Origin: Strigamia acuminata
Taxonomy: Eukaryota > Arthropoda > Chilopoda > Geophilomorpha > Linotaeniidae
Direction: 5' to 3'
Assembly (NCBI GenBank): GCA_949358305.1
Contig: OX442314.1
Location: forward strand, 63,497,369 to 63,561,368
Length of the DNA: 64,000 nt
Every line of letters begins with the position of its first letter. Within the stretch, counting starts at the first letter, position 1. The position numbers and the translations under genes are program-made. Below the pieces are notes generated by a model. That model did not search any database. It was not told the DNA's origin and saw nothing but the letters and a program-made list of their open reading frames with translations. This document shows positions 31,557 to 42,500 of the stretch, one piece after another.

Positions 31557-34500
31557 TCATCGCTCTCCTCTGCGAAGAGCCGGCAGCACTCCTCTGCATG
31601 GGCGGAGGATCACGGGTGGCACTGCCGGTGGCGGCGGTGGTAAATCCGGGGGCAGAGAGGTTGTCAGATCCGCAGGATTTTGTCGCTCGTTGATGAAGTA
31701 CTGCGGGTGACTGCCGGCTGGCTCGCCAACCAACCCCGTACGCTCATGGATCCAAATCCGGGTAGACGCGGGGAATCGATCGGGGACGAGTCGGATCCTT
31801 CGCGACTCGGCGCTCGATCCGGGTTTCCTGTGGGCCCGTAGGATACGGCGATGGAAGACGGCGTCCATGGTGGATCGGGCTTCTCTGTTTAGCCATTTGA
31901 GGATTGATTCGCCGTGATCGTCGGAGTCAATGATGCGTTGTCGCGTGAACTCCGACATCTGAAGGAAGGGGTATTCCACTCCCAGCCTCAAATAAAGCTG
32001 CGCTGCTGGGGGCGGCGGAGGCGATGGTGGGAGCGGAATCTCCATTGGGCTCTCCAACGGTGGCGTAGCCGGCTCTGCAGAGAGAGCGGCCAGCCCTGCC
32101 GCTGGTGGTGAAGGAGAGGGCAGCGGAGGAGTTCGGGGTCCTCGGTTGGAACGCTTCGGAATCAATATGGGTCGATTCGCATGTCGCTTCTCCTTCGGGA
32201 ATACCGGCTTTGGGGTCGGTATGTATGGTTGGACCGCCGCCTCTGGGGGGGCGGTCTCGATGGCCTGTGGAAGGCTCGCCGCCGTTCCCGGTATCTCCGG
32301 AACCTCCCGAATTGTTCGCAACAAGGAAGGGTGGACTCCGGGGTTCCGGTAGCGGAATGCTAACGAACGCATCTTTGAAAACTGTAGGCCTGGGTTTTCC
32401 GTATTTCTGGCCAGGTCGAAGCGCAGCGAGGCGGGCTCAGGAGTCCATCCGGCCCATACCTGGTACAACGCCCGAGGAAGGTGAACTCCCTCACGGTCGA
32501 CGATTGTCCAGGCCGCCATAGCTTGCCGACTGTCCAAGAAGACGCCCAGGGATAGCAGCTGGGCCAGTACGTTCGTCACAGCCAAATTCAAACTGCTCCG
32601 ATGGCAGGGGTGAGCGCGGTCCGGATTGTCACTGAATTGTTGTGACAACGTCCGCATCTGTTCGATCGCCCAGTTGATGTGGTGAGTTTGGGCGGCGTCG
32701 GCCTGTCGTATGGCCAACTCGGCAATCGCGGGGTTCTCGTATTCGGCCAGATATTCTTGTAACTCGCTGAGTGGGGGATAGGCCGCTTCACGCCGGCATC
32801 TGGCGTCCATCTCCCGCTGCGCGTACCACTCGGCGTTGCGATAAGGTCGACACACTCGTGGCGTTGGGGGTGACGGTGGACGGCCCAGCCCGGGTAGATT
32901 ATCGTATCTGACCCGCTTCGGAGCTGGATCCCCCACCGGAATCATCCGGGGAGGGGTCCAAGCGGTCACGGCTGGGTTTGTACCCTCGAGGAGTGGCGGC
33001 CATCGCGATTGCACTTGTGGGGGCACAAGCGCGGTGGGCACAGCCGGTGTTGAGCCCGACGGCCGGTTGGCCGCGTATCCTCGGAAGGCGTTCTTCAATG
33101 CTACGGCCAGATCCTGTTTTGTAACCGGCCCATCTTTGTCCGACTTATCTGGGGACATTTGCTCTTCCGTCAACTCTCCCAAATCAATCTCTGCTTGGCG
33201 CCTGGACGGTCCAGCCGTGGGTCCGAGACTCTGGGGTTCGGACCGTTTCGCGGCGGCCATCTCTCGCTCCTTCTCTAATCCCTTAGCTATCAGGGATTGT
33301 GCTCGCAACTTCTGACGTACTTTGCGCTTTCGATTCCTCCGGGTGCTGGCTGCGACGGATCTTCGTTGGGCCGTCCTCTGGGGGACGTCCGTCGGAGAAT
33401 TCGGTCTCTGGTGTGATGAGACGGTTCGTCGCGACGAGGATTGATCTGACGACTGTGTGGTAATCGCCATGAACAACGAGGATCTTTTCTTTCCTCGATC
33501 TTGGTGTGTCTCGGTCCTCGCAGCCCAGTGGGCGGAAGATTCGACTGTTCGCTCAGCCCGCGCGTCGTCTGGCGAGGCAGGCTCGAGCGTTACTACTCGG
33601 CGACACTCCGAGCGCACGACAACTCGAGTTCGGGAACTGGAGCTGCTCGAGCGGCTGCGGTAGTCGCGGCTCGTTGACGGGCCGGCCTCTATTGGGGAGA
33701 CGGCCTGTCTTCTTCGTGCGGGTCCGCGTGGGGCGGACTCCGCCGGACGCTTCGATCTTCTGTGATGGCGGCGACTTCCCAGGATACCAGCGTGGTATAA
33801 CTGCCACATCTCAGACTGCGTGGCCGTAAAATTCGCCGGCGGTATCCATCTGGGTGTCAGATGATCTTCTTCGATGTCGCGAAGCCATCTACGGATTTCT
33901 TCGGGGGAGAAACCGTTTCTCTCGAGAACTCGGGTTACTCCGTGAGTCTCGGTGCGCTTTAAGCGTTCGATCTCGTCGTCCACTATTTTCTGGCGGGCTG
34001 CCAAGGTCGGGGCCTCGCTCCACCTGTGGGAGGTGTGCAGCTCGGCCACCGTGCCTGGGTAAGCCTCTTCCAGGTACCCGGAGTAAACGGGGCTCGGCGG
34101 ATCCGCATCGGGTGGGATCCGCGGCCCCACTCGCTCCCTCATCTCCTTCGTCATGCACTCGACCAGCGTTTTCGATCGCTCGAATTTTTCCTCGAGGGTC
34201 CTGGAGTACATCAATCGGATTTTCCAGGCGCTGGTCTCTGCAGGATAGGCCTGCCGCAGGTAAATCGGCAGGGCTCCGCGAAAGATGTTGTTGGCGGTTG
34301 ACACCGTCGAAGGCAGGGCGTCCCACGATTCTAGCGGGTCGACCTGAATAATTTTAGATCACAAGATTAATATAATAAATCCCAGTTTAACGATGGGGAT
34401 CAGAAATATGCTCAAGATCGACGGTGGCAGCAACTCCTTTCTTTTGTTGCGGCCGTCGGTCTTATTTTCTTGTTTCGCAGTTCTGCGATGATCTCCGCCG

Positions 34501-35022
34501 TCGTAGCGCTGATCCAACACTACCTTTGAACTCAGGTGATCCGCTTTTTTGGAAGGGGTCGCAGGCAAAACCGATCGTTAAATTTTAATTTCTTACGCTA
34601 AACTTTTTTATTTTAACTCTAATCGTATTTTAATTTATTACGATGTTTAATTTTAAAAGAAAGAAAACCTTTAGTTTTGGTTTTGGTTTGCCACGACGCC
34701 ATTCCGCGAACACTTCCTTTGTTCTAGTTTTTTGGCGGCCTTGACTCCGAGGTGAATCTGGGTCCACTCTCGGGTTTTTAGCCAGCCTTAAATCAACAAT
34801 AAAACAGAAAGAAATATATCAGTCACAAGTCACGCTCCAATCTGGGTTGGATGCAACAGATTCAAAGAATTATGTGATTTCTCTGGGGAAATCACACTAA
34901 TTTACCTGCAACGGCGGTTGTTCGTCCCAATTCTCATCGTCTTCTGCATTTACGATTAGGCCGTCGCTCTCGTCTCTCGACGATGCGCTCGGCTCTAATC
35001 GTGGGTTGCGTCGATCGGCCAT
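31557..35022 (-). CDS. Element B ORF3, two exons, predicted 967 aa
   Basis: Third ORF of element B. The main exon, 34343-31557, is open for 928 codons but has no in-frame ATG upstream of a TGA; its first non-ATG start would be a GTG at 34304. It begins exactly after an AATTATTCAG acceptor. A 39-codon exon at 35022-34906 starts with ATG, is acidic and ends in CAG|GTAAAT, phase 0, matching the acceptor phase; the intron would be 562 bp. The protein has a conserved N-terminal block (IFRGALP motif, shared with A), basic and Ser/Arg-rich segments including RRNRKRKVR, a helical region shared with A, and a Pro-rich C-terminus (runs of PPSPPPPP type). There is no signal peptide, membrane helix, zinc knuckle or known enzyme motif. 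Not an env. Function unknown; nuclear or RNA-linked roles are only a guess. Confidence 0.75.
34344..34905 (-). other. Predicted intron of element B ORF3
   Basis: Bounded by CAG|GTAAAT and an AT-rich ATTATTCAG acceptor. A 69-codon minus frame inside it (34,568-34,359) is Lys-rich and then hydrophobic; I regard it as intronic, although an extra optional exon cannot be excluded. Confidence 0.55.
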
Positions 35023-35396
35023 TTCAATAAATGAAGTTTTGTTTGAGAGGTCTTTGTCTTTCTCTTTGGGGGAGAAGCAAAAACACGTCTCGTCGTGTTA
35101 AAAACAGTCGGAAACTGGGCCTATCGACGCTGAGAATTGTGGGTCTCGAACGCGTCTCGTATTTTGCGAGATCCGCCGTGCTGGCAATGACGCTACGGGG
35201 TCGACCGCGTGGTTTCGTTGTCACGTGGTCGCCCGCTACGTCATAACTTCTCGTCTGTTAGTGGTGACTGCGACAATTCGTTGCGAAGTTTGGACTTAGC
35301 CAAATTTTCGCGTTTCAACATGTGCAGCAGCTCTCGTAAGTAAACCTTTTTATTTTACAAGGCCTCCGCTCCATGTTATCACATTTTCTTTTATTT
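35023..35396 (-). promoter_or_regulatory. pol-ORF3 gap of element B with bZIP/E-box sites
   Basis: The spacer between the pol stop and the ORF3 first exon. It contains TACGTCA (35237-35243), CACGTG (35222-35227) and TGACG (35188-35192), all bZIP or bHLH-type core sites. A TCTCAGC initiator-like word on the minus strand lies near 35,133. The same position in element A holds two full TGACGTCA sites. An internal promoter for ORF3 is the simplest reading, but it is inferred. Confidence 0.4.
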
Positions 35397-38300
35397 TTAG
35401 TTCTTCCCCACGACTTTGCCGTCCCGAATGAACGGATTATTGCTTCGTCGTGGTCGAAGGTTGATTTTCGACGTGCTCGTAGATCGTGACTCTACTTGCT
35501 CGTTCATCTCCGATGTGTTGGCATTTTTCTCATTACTAATTTTTTTATTTTCCATTTCAGAAGTACTTTCTTCTGCTTCCTCCCTCTCCGAAATTGCTTG
35601 CTCCGGCTGTGCTGGAGCCTCGTCGGCCGGAGATTCGGCGTCGAAGAATTCATCCTCGTCCTCCGCTATATTTTCAGCTTCATTTGTTTTTTGGAACGTG
35701 TCGACCACGGTGCCCCCTTGGCCGCTGTGTGTCTGACCTTCCAGCCAGATTTCTTGGGGAAACTCTGGCAGATATGGCCTTAAATCTCGGCCATGTATCG
35801 ACTGAAAATTTTTGTTGTCCTCTAAGCGGCGTAGTTGGTATGCGTTGCCGCCGTGTTCGGCCACAATTACATAGGGACCGTCCCTCTTGTCGGCTAAACC
35901 TGCGGCGATGCCCCTCGCTGCATTGGACAACGTGTGTGCCTCCTTCCACACTAGATCATTCACTTTAAAGTTCGCGAAAGCGAGATCGCCTTCTTTATCT
36001 GCGATTCTTTCTCTCATGTTGAAAATATGCGCCATCATATGCTGGTATGTGTCGGATATAGTCTGTTCCAACCGGCACACGTACTCGTGTGGGCTCGATG
36101 GGTCTAATACGTTAACAGCTTCGGCAACGCGTGGGTCCCATGGCATCCTTAATTCGCGGGCGAAGTTGAGGTACGCCGGTGAGAATTCGCGTGTTCTTGA
36201 CACGGTTGAGCGAATGCTGAAAGCGATTTCTCGCAGGTATTCGTCCCATCGATTGTGAATATCGGTGAATACTGTCAGCGCATATTTTATGTCTTTATTT
36301 AATCTCTCGACTGGGTTTGTCTGAGGATTATACGTGGAGGTGTTTGATGCATCCATTTTAAATTTTCTACAGAAGTCCTTATATATTCTCGATCGGAATT
36401 GGGGGCCGTTATCCGAAATGAGTTTTCTGGGAAACCCAAATCGCATTGCCACGTCGTAAAGGCACTCGACTATGTTTTCAGCCGAGGGCTTCGCGAGGGC
36501 GTACAGCTCCGGCCATCGGGTGGCCACGTCCATAATTACGAGAATATACATGTTCTTGTTTCCCGTTGTGGGCTTGGGGCCCATCAAGTCTATGCTTAAG
36601 CAGTCAAACGGTGCGTAGGGTCCGAGAGACATGGCGTTTCTGGCTACTTTATCTCGCGGTCTGCATGCTTGGCACCGGGGGCAGTGTCGGATAAATTTCG
36701 TTATCTTTTGCCGCGCGCCCGGCCAGAAGAAAAGTTGCTTTACTCGATAAAGGGTTCTCGCTATGCCGGAATGGCTGGCGAGTGGGTGTCCGTGCATCAG
36801 CCACAACAGTCGGTTGTGCAGTGATGCCGGTACGACCACTTTCACCGAGTTTCCCGCTCCACTGAGGTCATCTTGAAATGTCGGGTGGTATTTTACCAGG
36901 AGTTCATCATCTATGAGGTAGCTTGTTGCTTCTTTGACGAACTGTTTCCGGCGGTGTGGGTTTGTCATCCCTTCCGGAAATTCGCCGTTCAGCAAATATT
37001 GCGTTATAATTTGACATTTTGTGTCTGCTGCCTGGTGTTCGACGAACTCACGTCTCGTGGGTGGAGCATATTGCGTTTTTTCCTCAATTTTTGCTGTGAA
37101 GGCGCGTAGTAGTGTTTTGTGGGTTTCTCCGGGGGGCGGAGGTTGAATTGCGGACGTTGAATCGCTCGTCCCAGCTGGCTGGTACGTTCGAGTCCAAAAA
37201 CCACAAAACGTTCTATCTTCGGGCTCCATCACCGGCAGTTCGTTTGCTTTTCGTAAGCGCCATATTCTGCGTGGAGTTGGGCAGTACAAGAGGTGGGTGT
37301 CGTCCTCGCCGTCGTCGTCTGGTCCCTGGGGGTCAGAGGCTGGGGCTCTTGAGAGGGCGTCGGCCACATGATTGTACTTCCCGGGGCGGTACGTAATTGT
37401 TATATCGCACGCCATTAACTCCAGTTGCCATCTTGCGAGTCGGCCGGAAGGTTCCTTGAGCTTCATCAACCAGCTTAGTGCCTGGTGATCTGTCTGAACC
37501 TCGAAGTTCGTGTACTCCAGATAGTCGCGAAATTTTCGAACTGCCCAAATTACGGCTAGGCATTCTAGTTCCGTTGCCGTGTAATTTTTCTCCGCGCCCT
37601 GTATTTTCCTGCTTATAAACATACAGGGTACTTCTTGCGAGATTCCGTTGTACACGTGGGTCTGCAGAAGGGCTGCACCCAGTCCGATTTTACTCGCGTC
37701 GGTGTGCAACACGAACGGTCGGTTTAGGTCCGGCAATGGCATCTTTTCGACGTCAGCCAGCATTTGCTTGATAGTGCTAAATGCGGCCTCGCACTGGACC
37801 GTCCACTCAAACTCTTTATCCGTTCGTAAGAGATCCGTTATAGGCGCGGCCACCTCAGCCAGACCAGAGAGTAGTCGGCCGAAGAAATTGACCATGCCCA
37901 TGAATCTTTGGACACCTTTTATATCTTCGGGGGCGGGGAATCCGTTTATTGCTTTGACCTTTTCGGGGTCAATCGCGATTCCCTCGACTCCTATTCGATA
38001 TCCTAGGAAGGCAAGCTCTTTCCTGCAAAACTTGCTCTTCCCTGGATGGATGTGGAGTCCTGCCTTGGCTAGGCGAGAGACCACTCTATCGATGTGGTCT
38101 ATATGTTCTTCGAATGTGTCCGACGTTATTATGATGTCGTCGAGATACGCCCACACGAAGTCGTGCAGCATATCTCCCAACACGCTTTCGATCAGTTTCT
38201 GGAACGTGCTCGGGGCGTTTACAAGCCCGAACGGCATCACGTTGAACATTAGTCTTCCTATCGGGGAGTAGAAAGCCGTTTTCAGTTTGTCTTCGGGTTT

Positions 38301-39533
38301 TAGCTCCACTTGCCAATACCCCTTTGACAGGTCCATGGTGGTTACCCACTTGAACGGGCTCAGTTCCCGGAGGATCGAGTCTATAGACGGCATCTGAATC
38401 GGGTCTATAACCGTTATCGCGTTCAGGGGGCGATAATCAATGCATAGTCGAGGTTCCGAGCCTGGACGCATCACCAGGACGATCCGCATGGCGTATTCGC
38501 CCAGGGCTTGCGTTACTATGCCCTTGTCGAGCATGTCTTGGCACATTTGCGTCACGATGTCTCTTTTCTGGGGGTTCATCCCCTTGTAAGGCACTCGAAT
38601 CGGCTTGTCTGTGGTTAAGACTATTTCGTGTGTTGCTTCCGTCGTTCGACCAGGTGTCTTGGTCAGAATTCTTTCATGCTTTCGAAGCACTCGCCTTAGT
38701 AGCGATGCCTCGTTAACACGCAGTGCTGCCTCCTCGACCAGGGTGTCCACGACGTTACTCCTCTGTAATTCCAGAGTGAAGGCTGCGAAATCGTAATCTT
38801 GGACGAATTTTCGCAATCCTCTTCCGTATTCCTCTTTGTCCTTGGCTTCGTCCAGTAATTTTTGGGGAACTACGGGGACTGACCGTTCTCCCTCGGGACT
38901 TATCCAGTTCCATGAACGGGTTATCGGGTTTGGCTGAATTTTCAGTTTCGCCATGATGTCCATCCCTAGGAGGAATACTTTGTCGTGGGATGGCAAGACT
39001 ATGAAGGGGTGGGACAGGTTCCCCCCCGTCCAGTCGATCATGATGCGAACTACGCCCTTCGGCTTGACGTAGCCGTTGGCGGTGAGCAATTCTACGTTCG
39101 CGTTCACTTGTGCCACCTTCTTTCCAATATCCAAGTCTTTTACTATATCTTCGGATATGAATGAACGATCCGCTCCTGAATCCAGTAGACCGAACAATTT
39201 TTGGTTTTCTATCTCCACTGGCAGCATACACAGAGTTTCGCAATGTGCTTTCGTGACATTGCAGTGAAATACGCGTAATGTCTGGGGCTCAACCTCCAGA
39301 TTGAACGGAAGGTCCGTCCAATCCATGTCGACCTCCGGTTTCGTTCTCACTTGCATACTCGTTAACGTCACTTTTTCCTCCTTCTTCGGAACGATCTGTA
39401 TGCGGTCTTTGATCTGTGCCTCTGCCAAGGCATGACCTGCGGGTCCAGTGTGATATTTCTTCTTTTTAATTTCCGCGGCTGGCGCAGACGAAGCTGAATT
39501 TATTTCGGCGACGCCTGCGCTTGGGAGTTTTTT
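35397..39533 (-). CDS. pol: Element B pol polyprotein (protease, RT, RNase H, integrase)
   Basis: Pol of element B, over 1340 aa. There is no ATG: the frame is open from the frameshift site at 39527-39533, and the first alternative codon is a TTG at 39428. Numbered from that TTG: protease DSGA at 83-86; RT with YRPLN, MPFGL and YLDD (428-431); RNase H acidic residues near 577, 620, 647 and 690; integrase zinc finger H881/H886/C916/C919; catalytic triad D947, D1006, E1041 with the 34-residue D-E spacing of Ty3/gypsy; and a GPY motif near 1205. There is no chromodomain. It is clearly homologous to element A pol along its whole length (for example WDEYLREIAFS against WDEYLREFAFS). An Asp/Glu/Ser-rich tail follows. 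No inactivating change was seen. Confidence 0.96.
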   Translation of the reverse strand, partial: KKLPSAGVAEINSASSAPAAEIKKKKYHTGPAGHALAEAQIKDRIQIVPKKEEKVTLTSMQVRTKPEVDMDWTDLPFNLEVEPQTLRVFHCNVTKAHCETLCMLPVEIENQKLFGLLDSGADRSFISEDIVKDLDIGKKVAQVNANVELLTANGYVKPKGVVRIMIDWTGGNLSHPFIVLPSHDKVFLLGMDIMAKLKIQPNPITRSWNWISPEGERSVPVVPQKLLDEAKDKEEYGRGLRKFVQDYDFAAFTLELQRSNVVDTLVEEAALRVNEASLLRRVLRKHERILTKTPGRTTEATHEIVLTTDKPIRVPYKGMNPQKRDIVTQMCQDMLDKGIVTQALGEYAMRIVLVMRPGSEPRLCIDYRPLNAITVIDPIQMPSIDSILRELSPFKWVTTMDLSKGYWQVELKPEDKLKTAFYSPIGRLMFNVMPFGLVNAPSTFQKLIESVLGDMLHDFVWAYLDDIIITSDTFEEHIDHIDRVVSRLAKAGLHIHPGKSKFCRKELAFLGYRIGVEGIAIDPEKVKAINGFPAPEDIKGVQRFMGMVNFFGRLLSGLAEVAAPITDLLRTDKEFEWTVQCEAAFSTIKQMLADVEKMPLPDLNRPFVLHTDASKIGLGAALLQTHVYNGISQEVPCMFISRKIQGAEKNYTATELECLAVIWAVRKFRDYLEYTNFEVQTDHQALSWLMKLKEPSGRLARWQLELMACDITITYRPGKYNHVADALSRAPASDPQGPDDDGEDDTHLLYCPTPRRIWRLRKANELPVMEPEDRTFCGFWTRTYQPAGTSDSTSAIQPPPPGETHKTLLRAFTAKIEEKTQYAPPTRREFVEHQAADTKCQIITQYLLNGEFPEGMTNPHRRKQFVKEATSYLIDDELLVKYHPTFQDDLSGAGNSVKVVVPASLHNRLLWLMHGHPLASHSGIARTLYRVKQLFFWPGARQKITKFIRHCPRCQACRPRDKVARNAMSLGPYAPFDCLSIDLMGPKPTTGNKNMYILVIMDVATRWPELYALAKPSAENIVECLYDVAMRFGFPRKLISDNGPQFRSRIYKDFCRKFKMDASNTSTYNPQTNPVERLNKDIKYALTVFTDIHNRWDEYLREIAFSIRSTVSRTREFSPAYLNFARELRMPWDPRVAEAVNVLDPSSPHEYVCRLEQTISDTYQHMMAHIFNMRERIADKEGDLAFANFKVNDLVWKEAHTLSNAARGIAAGLADKRDGPYVIVAEHGGNAYQLRRLEDNKNFQSIHGRDLRPYLPEFPQEIWLEGQTHSGQGGTVVDTFQKTNEAENIAEDEDEFFDAESPADEAPAQPEQAISEREEAEESTSEMENKKISNEKNANTSEMNEQVESRSTSTSKINLRPRRSNNPFIRDGKVVGKN
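39482..39533 (-). promoter_or_regulatory. -1 ribosomal frameshift signal of element B
   Basis: The gag frame reads GCA AAA AAC TCC, giving heptamer A AAA AAC at 39527-39533. Six nucleotides downstream GCGCAG (39515-39520) can pair with CTGCGC (39482-39487); three inner pairs extend the stem to 9 bp with one G-U. Pol is in the -1 frame. The gag stop TAA (39502-39500) lies in the loop. Confidence 0.78.
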
Positions 39534-42500
39534 GCTAGATTAGTATTTAACTCCATCATCATTTTCATCAAGGTTTGCATGATGCCTTTTTCTTTGACGG
39601 TTTTTTCGCATTTGTCGGAGTAGTGACCGTATTCTCCGCAGCTGTAACATTTGATGTTACTTTTGTCCCCTGTGGGAGTGAATCCCGGTTTTTTCGGGAC
39701 GAAGGGCGTCGGAAATCGTCTTTTTCCTCCCAATGCCCCTCTCGCTTTTGTTGCCTGCACGTGTGCTCTGAATTGTGCGATTGCTAAGGCCCGGTGTGCA
39801 TGGTGCAAATAGGGACCTTGATCGTCGCATCCCGTCGACAAGTTTTCGAGGTGCTCATTTAGGGCTTCCTCGTCGCTTGATGCTGGCTCCTCTTCTTTAG
39901 CCGTGGCGAGAGGTGTTGTCTCTTCGACTTTCTCCATCTGGGTGGAGTCCGTCGAGGTCACCTGCATCGCCGTTGCTGCCGGTGCTTTCTTTGGGGCAGC
40001 TATCGGGTTGGCTGGAAGAATACTGCCTGCTTTAGGCGTCAGCATTCGTCCGAAGGATGCTTCGGTGAGACTCATTATGCCGCTCAAATATTCACTTGGC
40101 CTCATTAATTTTTCTGAGGTCTTGTGGCGTTCGGCGCTCGTCTGCAACCGCTTCTCGTGCGCGTCAGCTTCTTCCGGGGGCAGAGTGGCGTAATACCGCT
40201 GTTCTATTTCTAACGTGTTTGTTAGAAGATAGTTACTGACATCTTGGTAATCGCCAGTGCGGGGTGCACGCATGTCTAGCAGAATTCTTTGCGAGTGGGC
40301 CGATAATCCTCCGTAAAAGATCATCGTAAAACCAGCGGGGTTTATTTCGTACGGCGCTCTTGCAAACAGGAGTTTCGCTCGGGCGTCGTAGTCGGCTAAT
40401 GTTTCTCCTGGGGCTTGCCGTAGACCACGTAATTTGTTACTGATCTCGTCTGGAGTCTCGCCGTATCGGAGATCGAAACGGACGAGAAAATCGTCCCAGG
40501 TTGGGTTTTTCAGTCCCTGATACCATTCTCGAGCTGACCCCGTGGTTAGCTCCACTAGACCGTGGGTTAGCATGTCGGCGACGGTGGCTTTTGTCGCTTT
40601 CTTGATACGCATTACTTCGTCTAGGAAGCGGTCTCCGGCCTTCCACGAACCGTCGAATCGTGTTTGTATGTAGTGTTGCCAACGGATGTTACCCGTGGCT
40701 TCGCTGCTTGGTTCGTTTCGTACGCCATATTTGCGCTTAACCCTCTCTCCGGCGCGATTATGTTCGTCGCCTGGATGGCCTAGATCTATTCCTTCTCTTC
40801 TGAAAGAGTTCAGCAGGGCTCGGCCTAGCTCAGACATCGTGTAATGTCGGCCAGATGAGTCCTGAAAGTTCCCTTCCTCCGAACGAGGGTTGGAGCTCCG
40901 GGAGGAGCGGTCTGAAGCATTCGGCCGGTTCGACCGGTGCCCATCGCTGTCTTCTTGACTCCTCCCTGTAGACGGTCGACTCGGATGGTCGTCGTCCGAC
41001 GAATCGGAGGGCTCGGAGGGATCTCCTTGGGGGTGAAACCTCGGCCCTCTCGGTGGGGTCTCTCCGCCAGCCTTCTTCTGTTTCGAGCCTCCGGATGGCG
41101 GCGGCTCCCCTCCGTCGTTGTTCTCGTAAAAAGAATGCCATCTGTTTTCCTCGCTTTCGGGGCGTTCCCGATTTTTATTTGCGTTTTTCTTTTCGAGTAA
41201 CGCGTCGATGGCTGCTCCCGTCTCGGATCTTTTTGAGGGGTGACGGTCCTTTGTTTTTGGGACCGACTCGTCTCTCTTTTGAGATTTCCCCCTTTTCGCC
41301 GTTTTTGCCGGCTTTGTTGCACCTTCTCCTGTGTCGGTATCAGAGCCGCTGGGGGGTTCTGGTTTCCGTTTCAGGTTTTCTTCATTTTTCTTCCTGTCCG
41401 AGACGTCTTGTGCGTACTCTTTCTGGAACTTTTCTGTCTCCTTCTCCCAGTTTTCGGCTTCCCATCTTTTTTGCTCATCTATTATAGCTTGTTTCTTCGC
41501 TTTGTACTCTTCGGTCCATCTGACTCGATCCCACTCTTCTTTCTCTTTCAGAAACTGTTCTTTTTCTTTTCTGGCTTCCTCTTCTCTCAACCTCTCGCGA
41601 TGTTGTTCTTCCCATTTCTGATGTTGTAGAATGGCCTCTTTTCGCAACATTTGTAGTTTTTCTGTTTTTCTTTGAGCTATTAGCGCTTGAAATTGGTCCT
41701 CGTACTCTTGAGCTTCTCGATGTCGCCCTTCTACTGTTGCGTTCCATTCTTTTCGAATTTTAGCTTCTCGTTCTTCCCTCATTTTTTGGACCAGTTTCTC
41801 TGTTCTCTCGGTGGTTCTTCTCTCGCGTTGCTCCCTTTCTTCCTCTTCCTTCCAGAGTTCTCGCCGCTCTGCGCTCAGCCTTCGTTGACGACTAGTCGCT
41901 TCTTGTCTGGCTTCCTCGCGGGCCTTCTCTCTGGATTCGTGAAGTGTTCGGTTGGGGTCTGGCGCGAAACCTCCGGTGTCACTGGGCGTTACCTGGGGCA
42001 TGGGCGTCTCCGCTGCTGGTCTTGCGACCGGCGTCGGGGCTTGTGCCGCACAGATAGCGTCAGTGAGTAGGGTAATCGATTCCCAGACTGACGTTCCTAC
42101 TGGAATGTCTATCATCGCTTTCAGTTGGGCAGCTTGCCGTGTCAACCGAATTAGGTGAGATACCTCGAAGGAAACAACCGCAGGACTCGCCGTAACTCGG
42201 GGGGTTATCGGGGTCCCGCCGTCGTTTTTTCGTGGGGTTTGCTCCACGGACGTCTGAGCCGTGGGTGGCGATGGGTTCGTGCCGACCGTGACCGTTATTT
42301 TCGGAGCTTCATTCGTCTCCTCGGTCATCAATATCGATACTCGTCCTGGCGATACGTCGCGAATTTCTTCTCGATTTTCTATGGCTTCCGGATCGGTATC
42401 CTCGAAGGGTTGCATATTCAAGGGAACCCGCTCTCGCTCTGGCCCGTCTAGGGCCGCGAGCGATGCAGCTTGCTCCTCTTTCTGCGCCTTCGCTCTCCTT

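Noticed and set aside
31557-34304. ORF3 of element B as an envelope gene
   Set aside because: It has the position and splicing of an env, but no signal peptide, no membrane segment, no cleavage-site pattern, and a strongly basic and Pro-rich composition.
34359-34568. A 69-codon minus frame with a hydrophobic end inside the ORF3 intron of element B
   Set aside because: It could mimic a membrane peptide, but it lies inside the predicted intron, its acceptor and donor are weak, and no counterpart is seen in element A.
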